A stretch of DNA of 64,000 bases from Mycobacterium senriense. Lineage in GTDB: Bacteria; Actinomycetota; Actinomycetes; Mycobacteriales; Mycobacteriaceae. This document shows positions 30,815 to 39,765 of the stretch, in pieces (position 1 is the first letter of the stretch; the number at the start of each line of letters is the position of its first letter). Made by a program: the position numbers and the translations under genes. The stretch covers positions 4,092,001-4,156,000 of the forward strand of contig NZ_AP024828.1 in NCBI RefSeq assembly GCF_019668465.1, read 5' to 3'. A model generated the notes under the pieces. The model saw only the letters and a program-made list of their open reading frames with translations, ran no database searches and was not told where the DNA came from.

Positions 30815-33370
30815 TTACAGCCAAGTCCGTCCGACGGCCCGGTTGATCGCTGTCCGGACCTTTCGGGCTGCACTTTGAAGCGGTCCTGTAGACACGAATG
30901 AGTCCACTCGTCCCCAGCTTGTCCATACCTCGTCCGTCGGCTTGCTACCCACCAGGACCCGGTCTCCATCGGTTGGAATCGGAGAATCGCGGAACCACAC
31001 GCTCCGTTCACGCTCGTCAGTAACGCTCTCGCTATCGGACAATATGAACTGCAGTTTCGTGTCGGTGAGCTCGTTGAAAGAATCTGCTTCGGGGCCGGAT
31101 ATGCCTACGAGTGACACAAGCTCATTCATGCGGTCGTGAAGCAGATCCGCGTGGTTCACCAGGATTTCTCTGGATTCCTCGAAGCTTTGCGGGGCTGCAA
31201 CCCCCGAGAGCGCCGGTGGGGTCAGAAGCCTGTCAAGGTACCGACGCCAGATCTGCACGGCTACAAAAAGCGGTCCCTGGCCGTCGGTAAGGGGAAAGGA
31301 CCAGCCCGACATGCTGTTTCCGCCGTCCGGACCAGAGTCTTCCCACCAGCCCTCAAAGGACCCATCGACAGTGACCACCCGGCGTCCCGCACTGTCCACC
31401 CAGTAGGCGACCCTCGGTCTCGGCTCCGAGGCGGGAAGGAACTCGTCGACGTAGCGTTGCGTCTCTTCGTGCCAACGTTCCTCAGGTACCCGCCCCTCAA
31501 TGGGTGCAACGTTGACCGCTGTCATTGGAAGGTCGCGCGAAAGCAACTCTGCCAGTGACGAATCAACGCCCGAAAGCTGGGCCAGGAATCTACATCGAGA
31601 GCGATCCTGCTCGCCGAGGTGGTCGGGAAGGCTCGCCATCGAATTGCTCACTGCCGCAGCGGCTAGATAGTCGGCAAATGAATCGTGAACGGATCTGACA
31701 CTGTCATTCTGAGCTACTTTCACGAGCCCCGTCTCGGAGCCAAACTCTCGGAGCGCGGGGCCAGAGACTGAATAGCCTTCATCTTCAAGCTCTTTGGCCA
31801 CATCTTTCAGCAGCTTGCCCCACGCGAAGGTGTTGCAGTAGCGCCGCTCTTCATCGAGGAGCTTGTTATAAGCCATTCCAAGGCCTATCTCGTAGACACT
31901 GGCGTCGGCGTAACCGCAATCGTCTGCGATTGATCGAATCACCGTTTCGAAGACTCGGGCGGGATTGGCTGCATCCCCTTGCAGAAGGATCGCTCGCACA
32001 CCCAAGAGCAACATCAGGGGATTCTTGGCGACGCCTTGCAACTTGTGATACGCCTCTCGCGCAAGTCCGAGTGCGACTTCCGATTCGCACTTGTAATAGA
32101 TCTCCACAAGTCGCTGACGCTCGTCCTCGGAGAGGGGCATGACGACAAGATCAGTCGAAGGTGTGTTGCGGTTCAGAACAGAGCGCATCGTTGTTGTCTC
32201 ACGCCCTGCCAAAACCAGTGTTGCTCTGGGGTTTGCGCCTAGAAATTGACGGAGTTCCTTTTCGAGTTCTTCCCTCTCGGCATGCGGTACCTCGGATACG
32301 CCGTCGATGGCAATGATCACCTCGGGATCGGCGAGCGCTGAGGTCCCTACCGCTGGGTGAGCCCCGATGTACCCATGGAGATTTATACCGCCGGCAATCA
32401 ATGCTGACAGACGGCCAGGTATGTAATCCTCAGCGTGAGCAACAATCACAGTCCTTCCGACCTGCGCAGCACGACGCTGGGCAGCGAGGAGCACCGTCGA
32501 CTTTCCGCTGCCCGACTCGCCGCCCAAGAGGCATACACCGCGTGAGTCAATCCAATCCTCAAGAAACTTGGGATCCGCGCCCTGCGTCGGGGCACCGCCT
32601 GTAGAAAGGGGGTCGATTCTGCACCGGAGGACAACGGACTGCTCGGCCATTTGAACCAACACGGACGCGTGGAACTCCGCCTTGAGATCATCACCCCAGG
32701 ACTTCGACGGTATGTGTTCCTGAGGCGTGGAAAGAAGCTGTAAGACCTCTTCTCGTTTGATGACGCGTTCGTCCGGGTCGCCTCGTCCGCTCCGGTCAGT
32801 TACGGCGTTCAACAACTCAAGCACTACCCAGCGGCCGCGCTCCTCGGCTTCAGCTTCGCCAGTGACGTTAGTTAGCAGTGACTTGGCCTGCTGTTCAGCC
32901 CTGGCGATCAACACAGGGTATGGCGCATCGTCGACGGCGATAGACGCACGACGCATCGGCTCCGTATCGACTGCCCGCTTAGCCTTTTCTGATATCAGGC
33001 TGGTTATGGCGTGCATGTCGCCGCTAGCCGCCTTTTGCAGGGCATCACGGACGTTTCGTCCAGTTGGCCCCAATCTGCCATCCGTGACGAAGTGGTACCT
33101 CGCGGCGGGATGCTGCTGCGCGAGATCTGACCAGTCCGCGAGTTCGTCGATGAGCTCCTGTTGGCCCCAAGTGTCTTTGTCGTTGCGCCGCTTAAATTGA
33201 AAGCCTTCGATCAATTCGTCTGAGACAGACCAGACTTCTGCATCGATGACGTCGTTCTCAGCCTCAACTCGAATTCTGTCCAAACTCAGGTCTTGCGCCA
33301 GCCCAAGTGCGAGTTGAATAGCCTGTGCATGCTGGTACGCAAACCCGCCAGCAGCGTCGACACCGCTCAT
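30815..33370 (-). CDS. STAND NTPase: N-terminal restriction-type nuclease domain plus NACHT ATPase
   Basis: An intact 851-aa protein. Residues 1-130 resemble the Cap4/DUF4297 class of PD-(D/E)XK nucleases: GGFAYQHAQAIQLAL, then RVEAENDVIDAE and EGFQFKRR (candidate E38/D40/D43 with Q58-x-K60). A NACHT-type ATPase follows: Walker A GGESGSGKST (283-292), Walker B VIIAIDGVSE (351-360), a sensor-like LVLAGR (385-390), KNPLMLLLGVRAIL, and VHDSFADYLAAA, the winged-helix signature of NACHT proteins. The C-terminal ~270 residues show no repeats I can name and may be the sensor. Bacterial proteins of this build (Avs, bNACHT) detect phage products and then cut DNA or kill the cell. Divergent from a nuclease-like gene; the family call is firm, the defence role inferred. 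Confidence 0.8.
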   Translation of the reverse strand: MSGVDAAGGFAYQHAQAIQLALGLAQDLSLDRIRVEAENDVIDAEVWSVSDELIEGFQFKRRNDKDTWGQQELIDELADWSDLAQQHPAARYHFVTDGRLGPTGRNVRDALQKAASGDMHAITSLISEKAKRAVDTEPMRRASIAVDDAPYPVLIARAEQQAKSLLTNVTGEAEAEERGRWVVLELLNAVTDRSGRGDPDERVIKREEVLQLLSTPQEHIPSKSWGDDLKAEFHASVLVQMAEQSVVLRCRIDPLSTGGAPTQGADPKFLEDWIDSRGVCLLGGESGSGKSTVLLAAQRRAAQVGRTVIVAHAEDYIPGRLSALIAGGINLHGYIGAHPAVGTSALADPEVIIAIDGVSEVPHAEREELEKELRQFLGANPRATLVLAGRETTTMRSVLNRNTPSTDLVVMPLSEDERQRLVEIYYKCESEVALGLAREAYHKLQGVAKNPLMLLLGVRAILLQGDAANPARVFETVIRSIADDCGYADASVYEIGLGMAYNKLLDEERRYCNTFAWGKLLKDVAKELEDEGYSVSGPALREFGSETGLVKVAQNDSVRSVHDSFADYLAAAAVSNSMASLPDHLGEQDRSRCRFLAQLSGVDSSLAELLSRDLPMTAVNVAPIEGRVPEERWHEETQRYVDEFLPASEPRPRVAYWVDSAGRRVVTVDGSFEGWWEDSGPDGGNSMSGWSFPLTDGQGPLFVAVQIWRRYLDRLLTPPALSGVAAPQSFEESREILVNHADLLHDRMNELVSLVGISGPEADSFNELTDTKLQFILSDSESVTDERERSVWFRDSPIPTDGDRVLVGSKPTDEVWTSWGRVDSFVSTGPLQSAARKVRTAINRAVGRTWL

Positions 33371-33516
33371 TGGTTGGAGGACGTCTCCTCTAGGTCATTC
33401 CCGCGAAGCCCCAACTGTAACGAGGTTGGCTCTCACAGAAGCGGACCGACACGGACGTGCTCTCCTGTTGTATTAAGACGCAGCCGTGGTCAGCCCGTGC
33501 CGGATAGTCTTTCGAA
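33371..33516. promoter_or_regulatory. Divergent promoter region of the putative defence locus
   Basis: 146 bp between the STAND operon (minus) and the nuclease-like gene (plus). It is less GC-rich than the conserved regions. TAGTCT (33506-33511) or TATTAA (33471-33476) could serve as -10 on the plus strand; neither has an obvious -35. Co-regulation of both transcription units from this space is likely. Confidence 0.4.
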
Positions 33517-34368
33517 GTGCCCTCGCCTCAGGTAGAGCCCGAGCGGCCAAGTGAGTGGCGGGCTCGTCATGCGCTAGAGCGAATTCTTGGCCAACCGTTA
33601 GAACGTGTACCGCCAAGCAGCGGCGCGACACCTGACTATCGGAGCGCTAGCCCAGAACGCGTCTTCGAAGTAAAGGAGCTGACGACGGAAGAGATGCGGC
33701 GCTTGAATAGCCGTGTCGAATCGGACAACAAGACATGCCACCCCATCGATGGACTAACGAGGACGTGGATGGTCTTGTTCAGCGCGATGAACCTCTCCGA
33801 GGACCTGGCGGCGAAGGCAGCCGGAGTTCCCAGCTTCAATCCGCCCGGCGGCGCGAGGTTGTTGAAGCGCTTGGGGAAGGTGCTCAAGGAGCTAGAGAGC
33901 CAGGAAATCTACGACACTAACTACGGTGCACTTTGGTCCCCGGCCAACGAGAATCTGCGGGCTCGGCTCTCTGGCCTGATTGGTCGGGGGTGGGCCAGTG
34001 TCGACAACTCCGGCGCATGGGGGCCCGGCGTGATCTTGCTGGGCGTGTCTTCGGAACGTTCGGCGATTGGCAATCCCGATATCTTTGCTTCCGAGGTCCA
34101 AGACTGGCTAAGCAGTGAATACAGCGCGAAGCTCCGAAGATCGTTCACCAGCGAAGACGGCGAGCGTCACGGGGTTCTAGTAGCCGATGATTTTGCTGTA
34201 TCCGAGTCCAGCGTCGCGAAAGAGTTGGGACACCGATTCAAACCGACGCGTCCAATACGGTTACCTCGGGAGTTAGACGTTCTCTGGATCATCGTCGCTA
34301 GCGTCGTACTCCGATTCGACGCGACCGGCTGGGAGGTCTGGGACTATCCCCGGCTTGACGCGCATTGA
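33517..34368 (+). CDS. Predicted PD-(D/E)XK-type nuclease-like protein
   Basis: A 283-aa soluble protein from GTG 33517. Near the N-terminus it reads WRARHALERILGQPL, then ATPDYRSASPERVFEVKEL: the spacing D40...E51-V-K53 fits a PD-(D/E)XK active site (PD, then ExK at the end of a strand). The rest (about 60-283) is alpha/beta without a family I can name; RHGVLVADDFAVSES and ELDVLWIIVAS look like core strands. It is intact and divergent from the STAND operon within the same island. Could be a restriction-like effector, or an immunity or repair function; the nuclease call rests on a single motif. Confidence 0.6.
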   Translation: MPSPQVEPERPSEWRARHALERILGQPLERVPPSSGATPDYRSASPERVFEVKELTTEEMRRLNSRVESDNKTCHPIDGLTRTWMVLFSAMNLSEDLAAKAAGVPSFNPPGGARLLKRLGKVLKELESQEIYDTNYGALWSPANENLRARLSGLIGRGWASVDNSGAWGPGVILLGVSSERSAIGNPDIFASEVQDWLSSEYSAKLRRSFTSEDGERHGVLVADDFAVSESSVAKELGHRFKPTRPIRLPRELDVLWIIVASVVLRFDATGWEVWDYPRLDAH

Positions 34369-34770
34369 AATGCCACTACCGTCCTCTAGAGGGTCGCGGT
34401 ACTGCTGTAGGCAGGTCATCGGGGCAGATTCGGTAGACTGAGGTGCGGTTTCAATGGAGCGGAGGCGCATATCCTGCCGGGCGCTCCAGATCGTGCCCAT
34501 CTGCTTTTGGCGCAACCTCAGTTAGGCGAACAGACCGACTTTCGCACCCTCTTCAAATGCTGGCACCACGAGCCCGACTGTATTCAGTGCATACTGCCGG
34601 TCGGGCTCACGGCAGTCACACGCGTGCCGGCATCGACCGCCACACGTCCCACCTGGCTCTCGCCCAATCCGGCCAAGGTCCACTGCGGCGGCGGAGGGCA
34701 ATCAGCAAAAGAAAGAAAATCCGTTACACCTGATGTCAGAGCAGGTTTGATATCTGTGTAGCTAAGAAAT
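34369..34770. other. Right end of the island, no convincing gene
   Basis: About 400 bp between the nuclease-like gene and attR. The only notable frame (84 codons from a TTG at 34507) contains KCWHHEPDCIQC, a Cys/His cluster, but has no good start or ribosome-binding site and then becomes low-complexity. An integrase gene usually sits here, next to the tRNA; none is present. Confidence 0.5.
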
Positions 34771-34790
34771 TGTGTCCGAGGGGGGACTTG
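34771..34790 (+). repeat. Right attachment-site repeat (attR), within tRNA-Leu 3' end
   Basis: Second copy of TGTGTCCGAGGGGGGACTTG. On the minus strand it supplies the 3' half of the T stem, the acceptor strand and the discriminator of tRNA-Leu, so insertion kept the tRNA intact. Confidence 0.88.
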
Positions 34791-34858
34791 AACCCCCACG
34801 CCCATTAGTAGGGCACTAGCACCTCAAGCTAGCGCGTCTGCCATTCCGCCACTCGGAC
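34773..34858 (-). tRNA. tRNA-Leu(GAG)
   Basis: An 86-nt class II tRNA on the minus strand. Acceptor strands GTCCGAG / CTCGGAC pair perfectly with an A discriminator; the CCA is not encoded in full (ACA follows). The D arm contains AATGGCAGAC, the anticodon stem CTAGC/GCTAG closes the loop TTGAGGT, giving anticodon GAG (reads CUC/CUU). A variable arm (TGCCCTACTAATGGGCG) and a T arm GGGGG-TTCAAGT-CCCCC follow. It is the insertion site of the island. Confidence 0.95.
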
Positions 34859-34988
34859 AAGGCCAAACCAGCATGGGTTGGCAGCTAAGGCTATCGGATC
34901 GCGCGTCGCGAACCCAATCCAGCTCCTCGCGACGTCTCGATGATCGGCATCGAGCCGTCCGGTCCGGGCAGTGGTAGGAAAGGTGGTT

Positions 34989-36344
34989 GTGACCATTCAG
35001 AGCGGGGCGACCGAGGTGCCGGCCAACTGGAGCGACGACGTGGTCGAGGTAGTCAGCAAGTTGATCCGGTTCGACACCACCAACACCGGCGAACCGGAGA
35101 CCACCAAGGGCGAGGCCGACTGCGCGCAGTGGATCGCCGAGCAGCTCGCCGAGGTCGGCTACGCGCCGCAGTATGTCGAATCCGGCGCCCCGGGTCGCGG
35201 CAATGTGTTCGTCCGCCTGCCGGGCGCCGACAGGTCGCGCGGCGCGTTGCTGATGCACGGGCATCTCGACGTGGTGCCGGCCGAGCCGACGGAGTGGAGC
35301 GTGCACCCGTTCTCCGGCGCGATCAAAGACGGCTTCGTCTGGGGCCGCGGCGCGATCGACATGAAGGACATGGTCGGCATGATGATCGTGGTGGCCCGCC
35401 AGTTGAAGCGCGCGGGCATCGTGCCGCCGCGCGACCTGGTTTTCGCGTTCATCGCCGACGAAGAACACGGCGGGACCTACGGAGCCCGGTGGCTCGTCGA
35501 TCACCGGCCGGAGCTTTTCACCGGGGTCACCGAGGCGATCGGTGAGGTGGGCGGATTTTCACTGACGGTGCCGTGCAAGGACGGGGGAGAACGTCGGCTC
35601 TACCTGATCGAGACGGCGGAGAAGGGGCTGTCCTGGATGAAGCTCACCGCCCGCGGCCCGGCCGGACACGGGTCGATGGTGCACGACCGGAACGCCGTCA
35701 CCGCCGTCGCCGAGGCCGTCGCCCGCCTGGGCCGCCACGAGTTTCCGCTCGTGCTGACCGACACCGTCGCGCAGTTCCTGGCCGCCGTCAGCGAGGAGAC
35801 CGGGCTCACCTTCGACACCGAATCGGGGGACCTGCGTGGGGTTATCGAAAAGCTGGGCCCGATGGCCCGCATGCTCAAGGCGGTGCTGCACGACACCGCG
35901 AACCCCACCATGCTCAAGGCCGGTTATAAGGCCAACGTCGTGCCGGCCATCGCCGAGGCGGTGGTGGACTGCCGGATCCTGCCGGGGCGCAAGGAGGCGT
36001 TCGAGGCCGAGATCGACCAGCTGCTCGGGCCGGACGTGACGCGCGAGTGGATCAAGGACTTCTCGTCGTATGAGACGAGTTTCGACGGCGACCTGGTCGA
36101 TGCCATGAACGAGGCGGTGCTGGCGCACGACCCGGGCGCGCGCACCGTGCCGTATATGCTTTCCGGTGGTACCGACGCGAAGTCGTTCGCGCGCTTGGGT
36201 ATTCGCTGTTTCGGATTCAGTCCGCTGCGGTTGCCGCCGGACCTGGATTTCACCGCGCTGTTCCACGGTGTCGATGAGCGGGTACCCATCGATGCGCTAC
36301 GGTTCGGCACCGACGTGCTGGCCCACTTCCTGACCCACTGCTAG
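34989..36344 (+). CDS. M20/M25/M40-family metallopeptidase
   Basis: A 451-aa zinc-dependent amidohydrolase/peptidase. Metal and catalytic residues are in HGHLDVVP, GRGAIDMKDMVG, ADEEHGG and, at the C-terminal end, GGTDAKSFARLG and ALFHGVDERVP. A dimerisation domain (about 200-320) contains GPAGHGSMVHDRNAVTA. Related enzymes include succinyl-diaminopimelate desuccinylases and dipeptidases, but the substrate here is unknown. Start GTG 34989, with AGGAAAGG 5 nt upstream; other in-frame GTGs lie at 34971 and 34983. It is the first conserved chromosomal gene right of the tRNA. Confidence 0.88.
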   Translation: MTIQSGATEVPANWSDDVVEVVSKLIRFDTTNTGEPETTKGEADCAQWIAEQLAEVGYAPQYVESGAPGRGNVFVRLPGADRSRGALLMHGHLDVVPAEPTEWSVHPFSGAIKDGFVWGRGAIDMKDMVGMMIVVARQLKRAGIVPPRDLVFAFIADEEHGGTYGARWLVDHRPELFTGVTEAIGEVGGFSLTVPCKDGGERRLYLIETAEKGLSWMKLTARGPAGHGSMVHDRNAVTAVAEAVARLGRHEFPLVLTDTVAQFLAAVSEETGLTFDTESGDLRGVIEKLGPMARMLKAVLHDTANPTMLKAGYKANVVPAIAEAVVDCRILPGRKEAFEAEIDQLLGPDVTREWIKDFSSYETSFDGDLVDAMNEAVLAHDPGARTVPYMLSGGTDAKSFARLGIRCFGFSPLRLPPDLDFTALFHGVDERVPIDALRFGTDVLAHFLTHC

Positions 36345-36380
36345 ACGACAAACGCAAGCCGATCACACGAGAGGACCGCC

Positions 36381-36911
36381 ATGAGCACTGCTCCTGACCC
36401 GTACGCATCGTTGCCGAAGCTGCCGACCTTCACGCTGACCTCGCAATCGGTTACCGATGGCCAGCCGCTGGCCAAGCCACAAGTCAGCGGAATCATGGGT
36501 GCGGGCGGTGAAGACGTCAGCCCTCAGCTGAGCTGGTCGGGATTCCCGGACGAGACGCGCAGCTTCGCCGTCACCGTCTACGACCCCGACGCCCCGACGG
36601 CCTCCGGGTTCTGGCACTGGGCTGTGGCCAACCTGCCGGCCGACGTCACCGAGCTGCCCGCGGGCGCCGGCGATGGCAGCAATCTGCCCGGGGATGCGCT
36701 GACGCTCGTGAACGACGCGGGGCAGCGTCGCTACATCGGGGCTGCGCCGCCGGCGGGTCACGGCCCACACCGGTACTACATCGCCGTGCACGCCGTGGAC
36801 ACCGAGAAGCTGGATCTTCCCGAGGACGCCAGCCCGGCCTTCCTTGGATTCAACCTGTTCCAGCACGCCATCGCGCGGGCGGTCATCCACGCCACCTACG
36901 AGCAGAAGTAG
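36381..36911 (+). CDS. PEBP/YbhB-family protein
   Basis: A 176-aa phosphatidylethanolamine-binding-protein fold, matching TB18.6 of M. tuberculosis (same neighbour order). Ligand-site motifs are [21 protein letters not shown] (the DPDAP and GxxHW signatures) and [13 protein letters not shown]. Bacterial members are small cytoplasmic proteins of unclear role. The ATG has GAGAGGAC upstream, and 36 bp separate it from the M20 gene, so the two may form an operon. Confidence 0.92.
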   Translation: MSTAPDPYASLPKLPTFTLTSQSVTDGQPLAKPQVSGIMGAGGEDVSPQLSWSGFPDETRSFAVTVYDPDAPTASGFWHWAVANLPADVTELPAGAGDGSNLPGDALTLVNDAGQRRYIGAAPPAGHGPHRYYIAVHAVDTEKLDLPEDASPAFLGFNLFQHAIARAVIHATYEQK

Positions 36912-37033
36912 GGCGGGGGCCTAGGCGGCCTGAAAATAAGTCCCGCCCCGGGCCCCGAAATCACTTGCGCCACTTTGGTCCCGGTGCTCTCATCATGGCG
37001 AGTTTTGTCGGTGGACGGCAGTAGCATTCGAAC

Positions 37034-38395
37034 ATGCGTTCGGTTACTCGCGAGGAGCTTCAGCACGACGTTGACGCATTGCGCGCCGTCGTCTCTCGCT
37101 TCCGTGGACACTCGTATGATGCGCTGACCAACCCGGAGCGGTTGCAGATGCTGGAGATACTCGAATGCGAGGGGCGCCGGCTTCAAACGCCAAGCCATCA
37201 GCTCATCAATCAGCTTGGCGAGCAAGGGGATTCCGCGGAGTTGGGCGGCAAGCTGTCCTGGGTGTTGGCGGACCGGCTGCACATCAGCCGGGCCGAGGCC
37301 GGCCGCCGGATCGCCGAGGCCGCCGATCTGGGCCCGCGCCGGGCGCTTACCGGTGAGTCATTGGCGCCGGTGCTACCCGCCACGGCGTCGGCCCAGCGCG
37401 ACGGCACCATCGGCGCCGACCACGTCGCGGTGATCCGGCGGCTTTTCCGCCAGCTGCCCGAGTCCGTCGACCTGGAGACCTGTGTGCACGCCGAAAAGCA
37501 CCTGGCGGCCAAGGCTACTCAGTTTCGCCCCGATCAGCTCGCGAAGCTGGCCCGCCGCCTGATGGAATGCCTCAATCCCGACGGCAGCTACAGCGACGAG
37601 GACCGGGCTCGGCGGCGTGGGCTGGTGCTCGGCAGTCAGCAGGCCGACGGCATGTCGCGCCTGAGTGGATGGCTGACACCCGAAGCCAGAGCCAGCTGGG
37701 AGGCGGTGCTGGCCAAGCTCGCCGCCCCCGGCATGTGCAACCCCGACGATGACACGCCGGTCGTGGACGGCGCCCCTTCGGAAGAGGCGGTGCAGCGCGA
37801 CACCCGCACCCCGGGTCAGCGCAACCACGACGGGCTCAACGCCGCGCTGCGAGCGATGCTGGCCAGCGGAGACTTAGGTCAGCACAAGGGATTACCGGCC
37901 AGCATCGTCGTAACCACCACGCTCACAGAGCTTGAAGCCGCTGCCGGGAAGGGATTGACCGGCGGCGGCACCATCCTGCCGATGTCGGACGTCATCCGCC
38001 TGGCCCGGCATGCCCACCATTACCTGGCGATCTTCGACAAGGGCAAGGCGTTGGCGCTGTACCACACCAAGCGCCTCGCCTCGCTCGGTCAACGAATTGT
38101 CTTGTACGCCAAGGACCGTGGGTGTACGCATCCTGGTTGCGACGTGTCCGGCTATTACTGCGAGATCCATCACGTCGAAGATTGGGCCAGGACGTACCGC
38201 ACCGACATCGACCAACTCGCGATGGCCTGCGGACCCCACCACCGGCTTCTCGAGAAGGGCTGGACCACCCGAAAACGCGCCAACGGCGATACCGAATGGA
38301 TACCGCCGCCGCACCTCGATCGCGGGCAACCCCGCACCAACACCTTCCACCACCCCGAGGATCTGCTGCGTGAGGAAGAAGACGGCGCGGCCTGA
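37034..38395 (+). CDS. 13E12-family protein (DUF222 plus HNH nuclease)
   Basis: A 453-aa member of the mycobacterial 13E12 repeat family. The DUF222 N-terminal domain covers about 20-300 ([50 protein letters not shown]). The C-terminal HNH domain is [22 protein letters not shown] with HHRLLEKGW, showing the Cys pair and central His-His. These genes occur in several copies per genome, and one class contains the attachment site of phage phiRv1/phiRv2 in M. tuberculosis. It is inserted between the PEBP gene and pyrD, absent there in my memory of M. tuberculosis. Its stop lies 1 nt from the pyrD stop. Confidence 0.9.
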   Translation: MRSVTREELQHDVDALRAVVSRFRGHSYDALTNPERLQMLEILECEGRRLQTPSHQLINQLGEQGDSAELGGKLSWVLADRLHISRAEAGRRIAEAADLGPRRALTGESLAPVLPATASAQRDGTIGADHVAVIRRLFRQLPESVDLETCVHAEKHLAAKATQFRPDQLAKLARRLMECLNPDGSYSDEDRARRRGLVLGSQQADGMSRLSGWLTPEARASWEAVLAKLAAPGMCNPDDDTPVVDGAPSEEAVQRDTRTPGQRNHDGLNAALRAMLASGDLGQHKGLPASIVVTTTLTELEAAAGKGLTGGGTILPMSDVIRLARHAHHYLAIFDKGKALALYHTKRLASLGQRIVLYAKDRGCTHPGCDVSGYYCEIHHVEDWARTYRTDIDQLAMACGPHHRLLEKGWTTRKRANGDTEWIPPPHLDRGQPRTNTFHHPEDLLREEEDGAA

Positions 38396-38396
38396 G

Positions 38397-39467
38397 CTAC
38401 TCCGGTGTGCGGGCCGCCGAGCCGACAGCGTCACCGAGCGAAGCAAAGCCGCCGTCATGCAGCCGCTGCGCGATGCCCTGGTGAATCTGCTTGGCCCACA
38501 GGCCTCCTCCGTAGATGAAGCCCGTATAGCCCTGCAGCAGCGATGCGCCCGCGGTGATCCGCTCCCACGCGTCGTCCGCGGTCTCGATGCCCCCGACGCT
38601 GATCAGCACCAGGCGGTCGCCGACACGGCCGTACAGTCTGCGCAGCACCTCGACGGCGCGGCGCGCCACCGGCGGACCGGAGATGCCACCCGGCCCCAGC
38701 TCGTCGACCCCCGGTGTGTGCAGGCCCTGTCGCGACACGGTGGTGTTGGTGGCGACGATGCCGGCCAGCCCCAGTTCGACTGCAAGGTCCGCGATCTCGT
38801 CCACGTCGGGATCGGAAAGGTCCGGTGCGATCTTCACCAGCACCGGTGTGGACGTCTCGGCGAGCACGGCCGACAGGATGGGCCGCAGCGACTCGACCGC
38901 CTGCAGATCACGCAGCCCGGGCGTGTTCGGCGAGCTGACATTGACCACCAGGTAGGACGCCAGCGGGCCGACCAGCCGCGCGCTCGCCCGGTAGTCGTCG
39001 ACGGCCTCCTCGGCCGGCGTCACCTTCGTTTTGCCGATGTTGACCCCGATCGGCACGTCGGGCCGCTGCCGCGAGAGCCGCATCGCGAGCGCGCCGGCAC
39101 CGAGATTGTTGAAGCCCATCCGATTCAGCAACGCCCGGTCGGCCGGCAGCCGGAACATGCGCGGGGTGGGATTGCCGGGTTGCGGGTTGGCGGTGACCGT
39201 CCCAACCTCGGCGTGCCCGAAGCCCAGCGCGCCCCAGGTGAGCAGGCCGAGGCCGTCCTTGTCGAAGCCGGCAGCCAGCCCCAGCGGGCCGGGGAAGCGC
39301 ACCCCGAACACCGTGCTGGCCAGCGCCGGATCCGTCGGAGCCAGGAGCCGGTGCAGCATCCGCCGCGTCCACCCGATCGCGGTGACACCACGCAGCAAGG
39401 CGAACACCAGCGTGTGGATCCGCTCCGGCGGGATTACGAAAAACAGTTGGCGCAGCAGGCCGTACAT
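38397..39467 (-). CDS. pyrD: Dihydroorotate dehydrogenase (quinone), class 2
   Basis: A 356-aa FMN enzyme oxidising dihydroorotate to orotate in pyrimidine synthesis and passing electrons to quinone. The N-terminal helical quinone-access segment [20 protein letters not shown] marks class 2, membrane-associated. FMN and active-site motifs: [33 protein letters not shown] (catalytic Ser region), NTTVSR and [12 protein letters not shown] chose ATG 39467 by comparison with the family; the frame is open far upstream, but that part is a shadow of the next genes. Convergent with the 13E12 gene. Confidence 0.94.
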   Translation of the reverse strand: MYGLLRQLFFVIPPERIHTLVFALLRGVTAIGWTRRMLHRLLAPTDPALASTVFGVRFPGPLGLAAGFDKDGLGLLTWGALGFGHAEVGTVTANPQPGNPTPRMFRLPADRALLNRMGFNNLGAGALAMRLSRQRPDVPIGVNIGKTKVTPAEEAVDDYRASARLVGPLASYLVVNVSSPNTPGLRDLQAVESLRPILSAVLAETSTPVLVKIAPDLSDPDVDEIADLAVELGLAGIVATNTTVSRQGLHTPGVDELGPGGISGPPVARRAVEVLRRLYGRVGDRLVLISVGGIETADDAWERITAGASLLQGYTGFIYGGGLWAKQIHQGIAQRLHDGGFASLGDAVGSAARTPE

Positions 39468-39499
39468 CCGGTGTCCGCCTTGGCGTGGCTGGGCGGGCG

Positions 39500-39721
39500 T
39501 CACAGTTCCGGCTGGTCGGGCCGTCGCCCCTCGGATCCGGCACTGTCCGAACGAGATTTCTTGCGGCGCAACAGCACTCGTCTGCTGCCGTCGGTGTAGA
39601 GCCGCACCCTGGTCAACTCCCAGCCGCGGTATTCGGCCTCGATCGACAACCGGGTGGACGCGCTGATCCTGGTCACTTCCGGTGGCAGGCGCAACGGCGC
39701 CCATTCGTATTCGTCGGACAT
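39500..39721 (-). CDS. DUF5703-type small protein
   Basis: A 73-aa protein, [18 protein letters not shown] then [25 protein letters not shown], typical of the DUF5703 family of short actinobacterial proteins of unknown function. An upstream extension reading LPAGWDTE is conserved in related proteins by memory, so translation may begin slightly earlier at a non-standard codon. It sits 32 bp before pyrD on the same strand and 44 bp after lppL, so the three genes likely form one operon. Confidence 0.75.
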   Translation of the reverse strand: MSDEYEWAPLRLPPEVTRISASTRLSIEAEYRGWELTRVRLYTDGSRRVLLRRKKSRSDSAGSEGRRPDQPEL

Positions 39722-39765
39722 CTCGGTGTCCCAGCCCGCGGGTAGGCGGCTGCGCCGCGCGGCGG

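Larger units (their letters stand above)
27522..34790. mobile_element. 7.3-kb genomic island inserted at tRNA-Leu(GAG)
   Basis: The segment is bounded by two exact 20-bp direct repeats, TGTGTCCGAGGGGGGACTTG, at 27522 and 34771 (7249 bp apart). The right copy is the 3' end of an intact tRNA-Leu gene, the usual integration site of tyrosine-recombinase elements; the left is a bare fragment. Inside, GC content is visibly lower and the genes are not those of the conserved flanks (phosphoribosyltransferase to M20 peptidase). Contents: broken DUF429, HNH and GIY-YIG nuclease genes on the left, and an intact STAND NTPase operon plus a divergent nuclease-like gene on the right. I find no integrase or excisionase, so it is probably a stranded island. 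Confidence 0.85.

Noticed and set aside
34507..34761. 84-codon frame with Cys/His cluster KCWHHEPDCIQC
   Set aside because: No ribosome-binding site or good start, and its second half is low complexity; kept only as a note in the gap entry.
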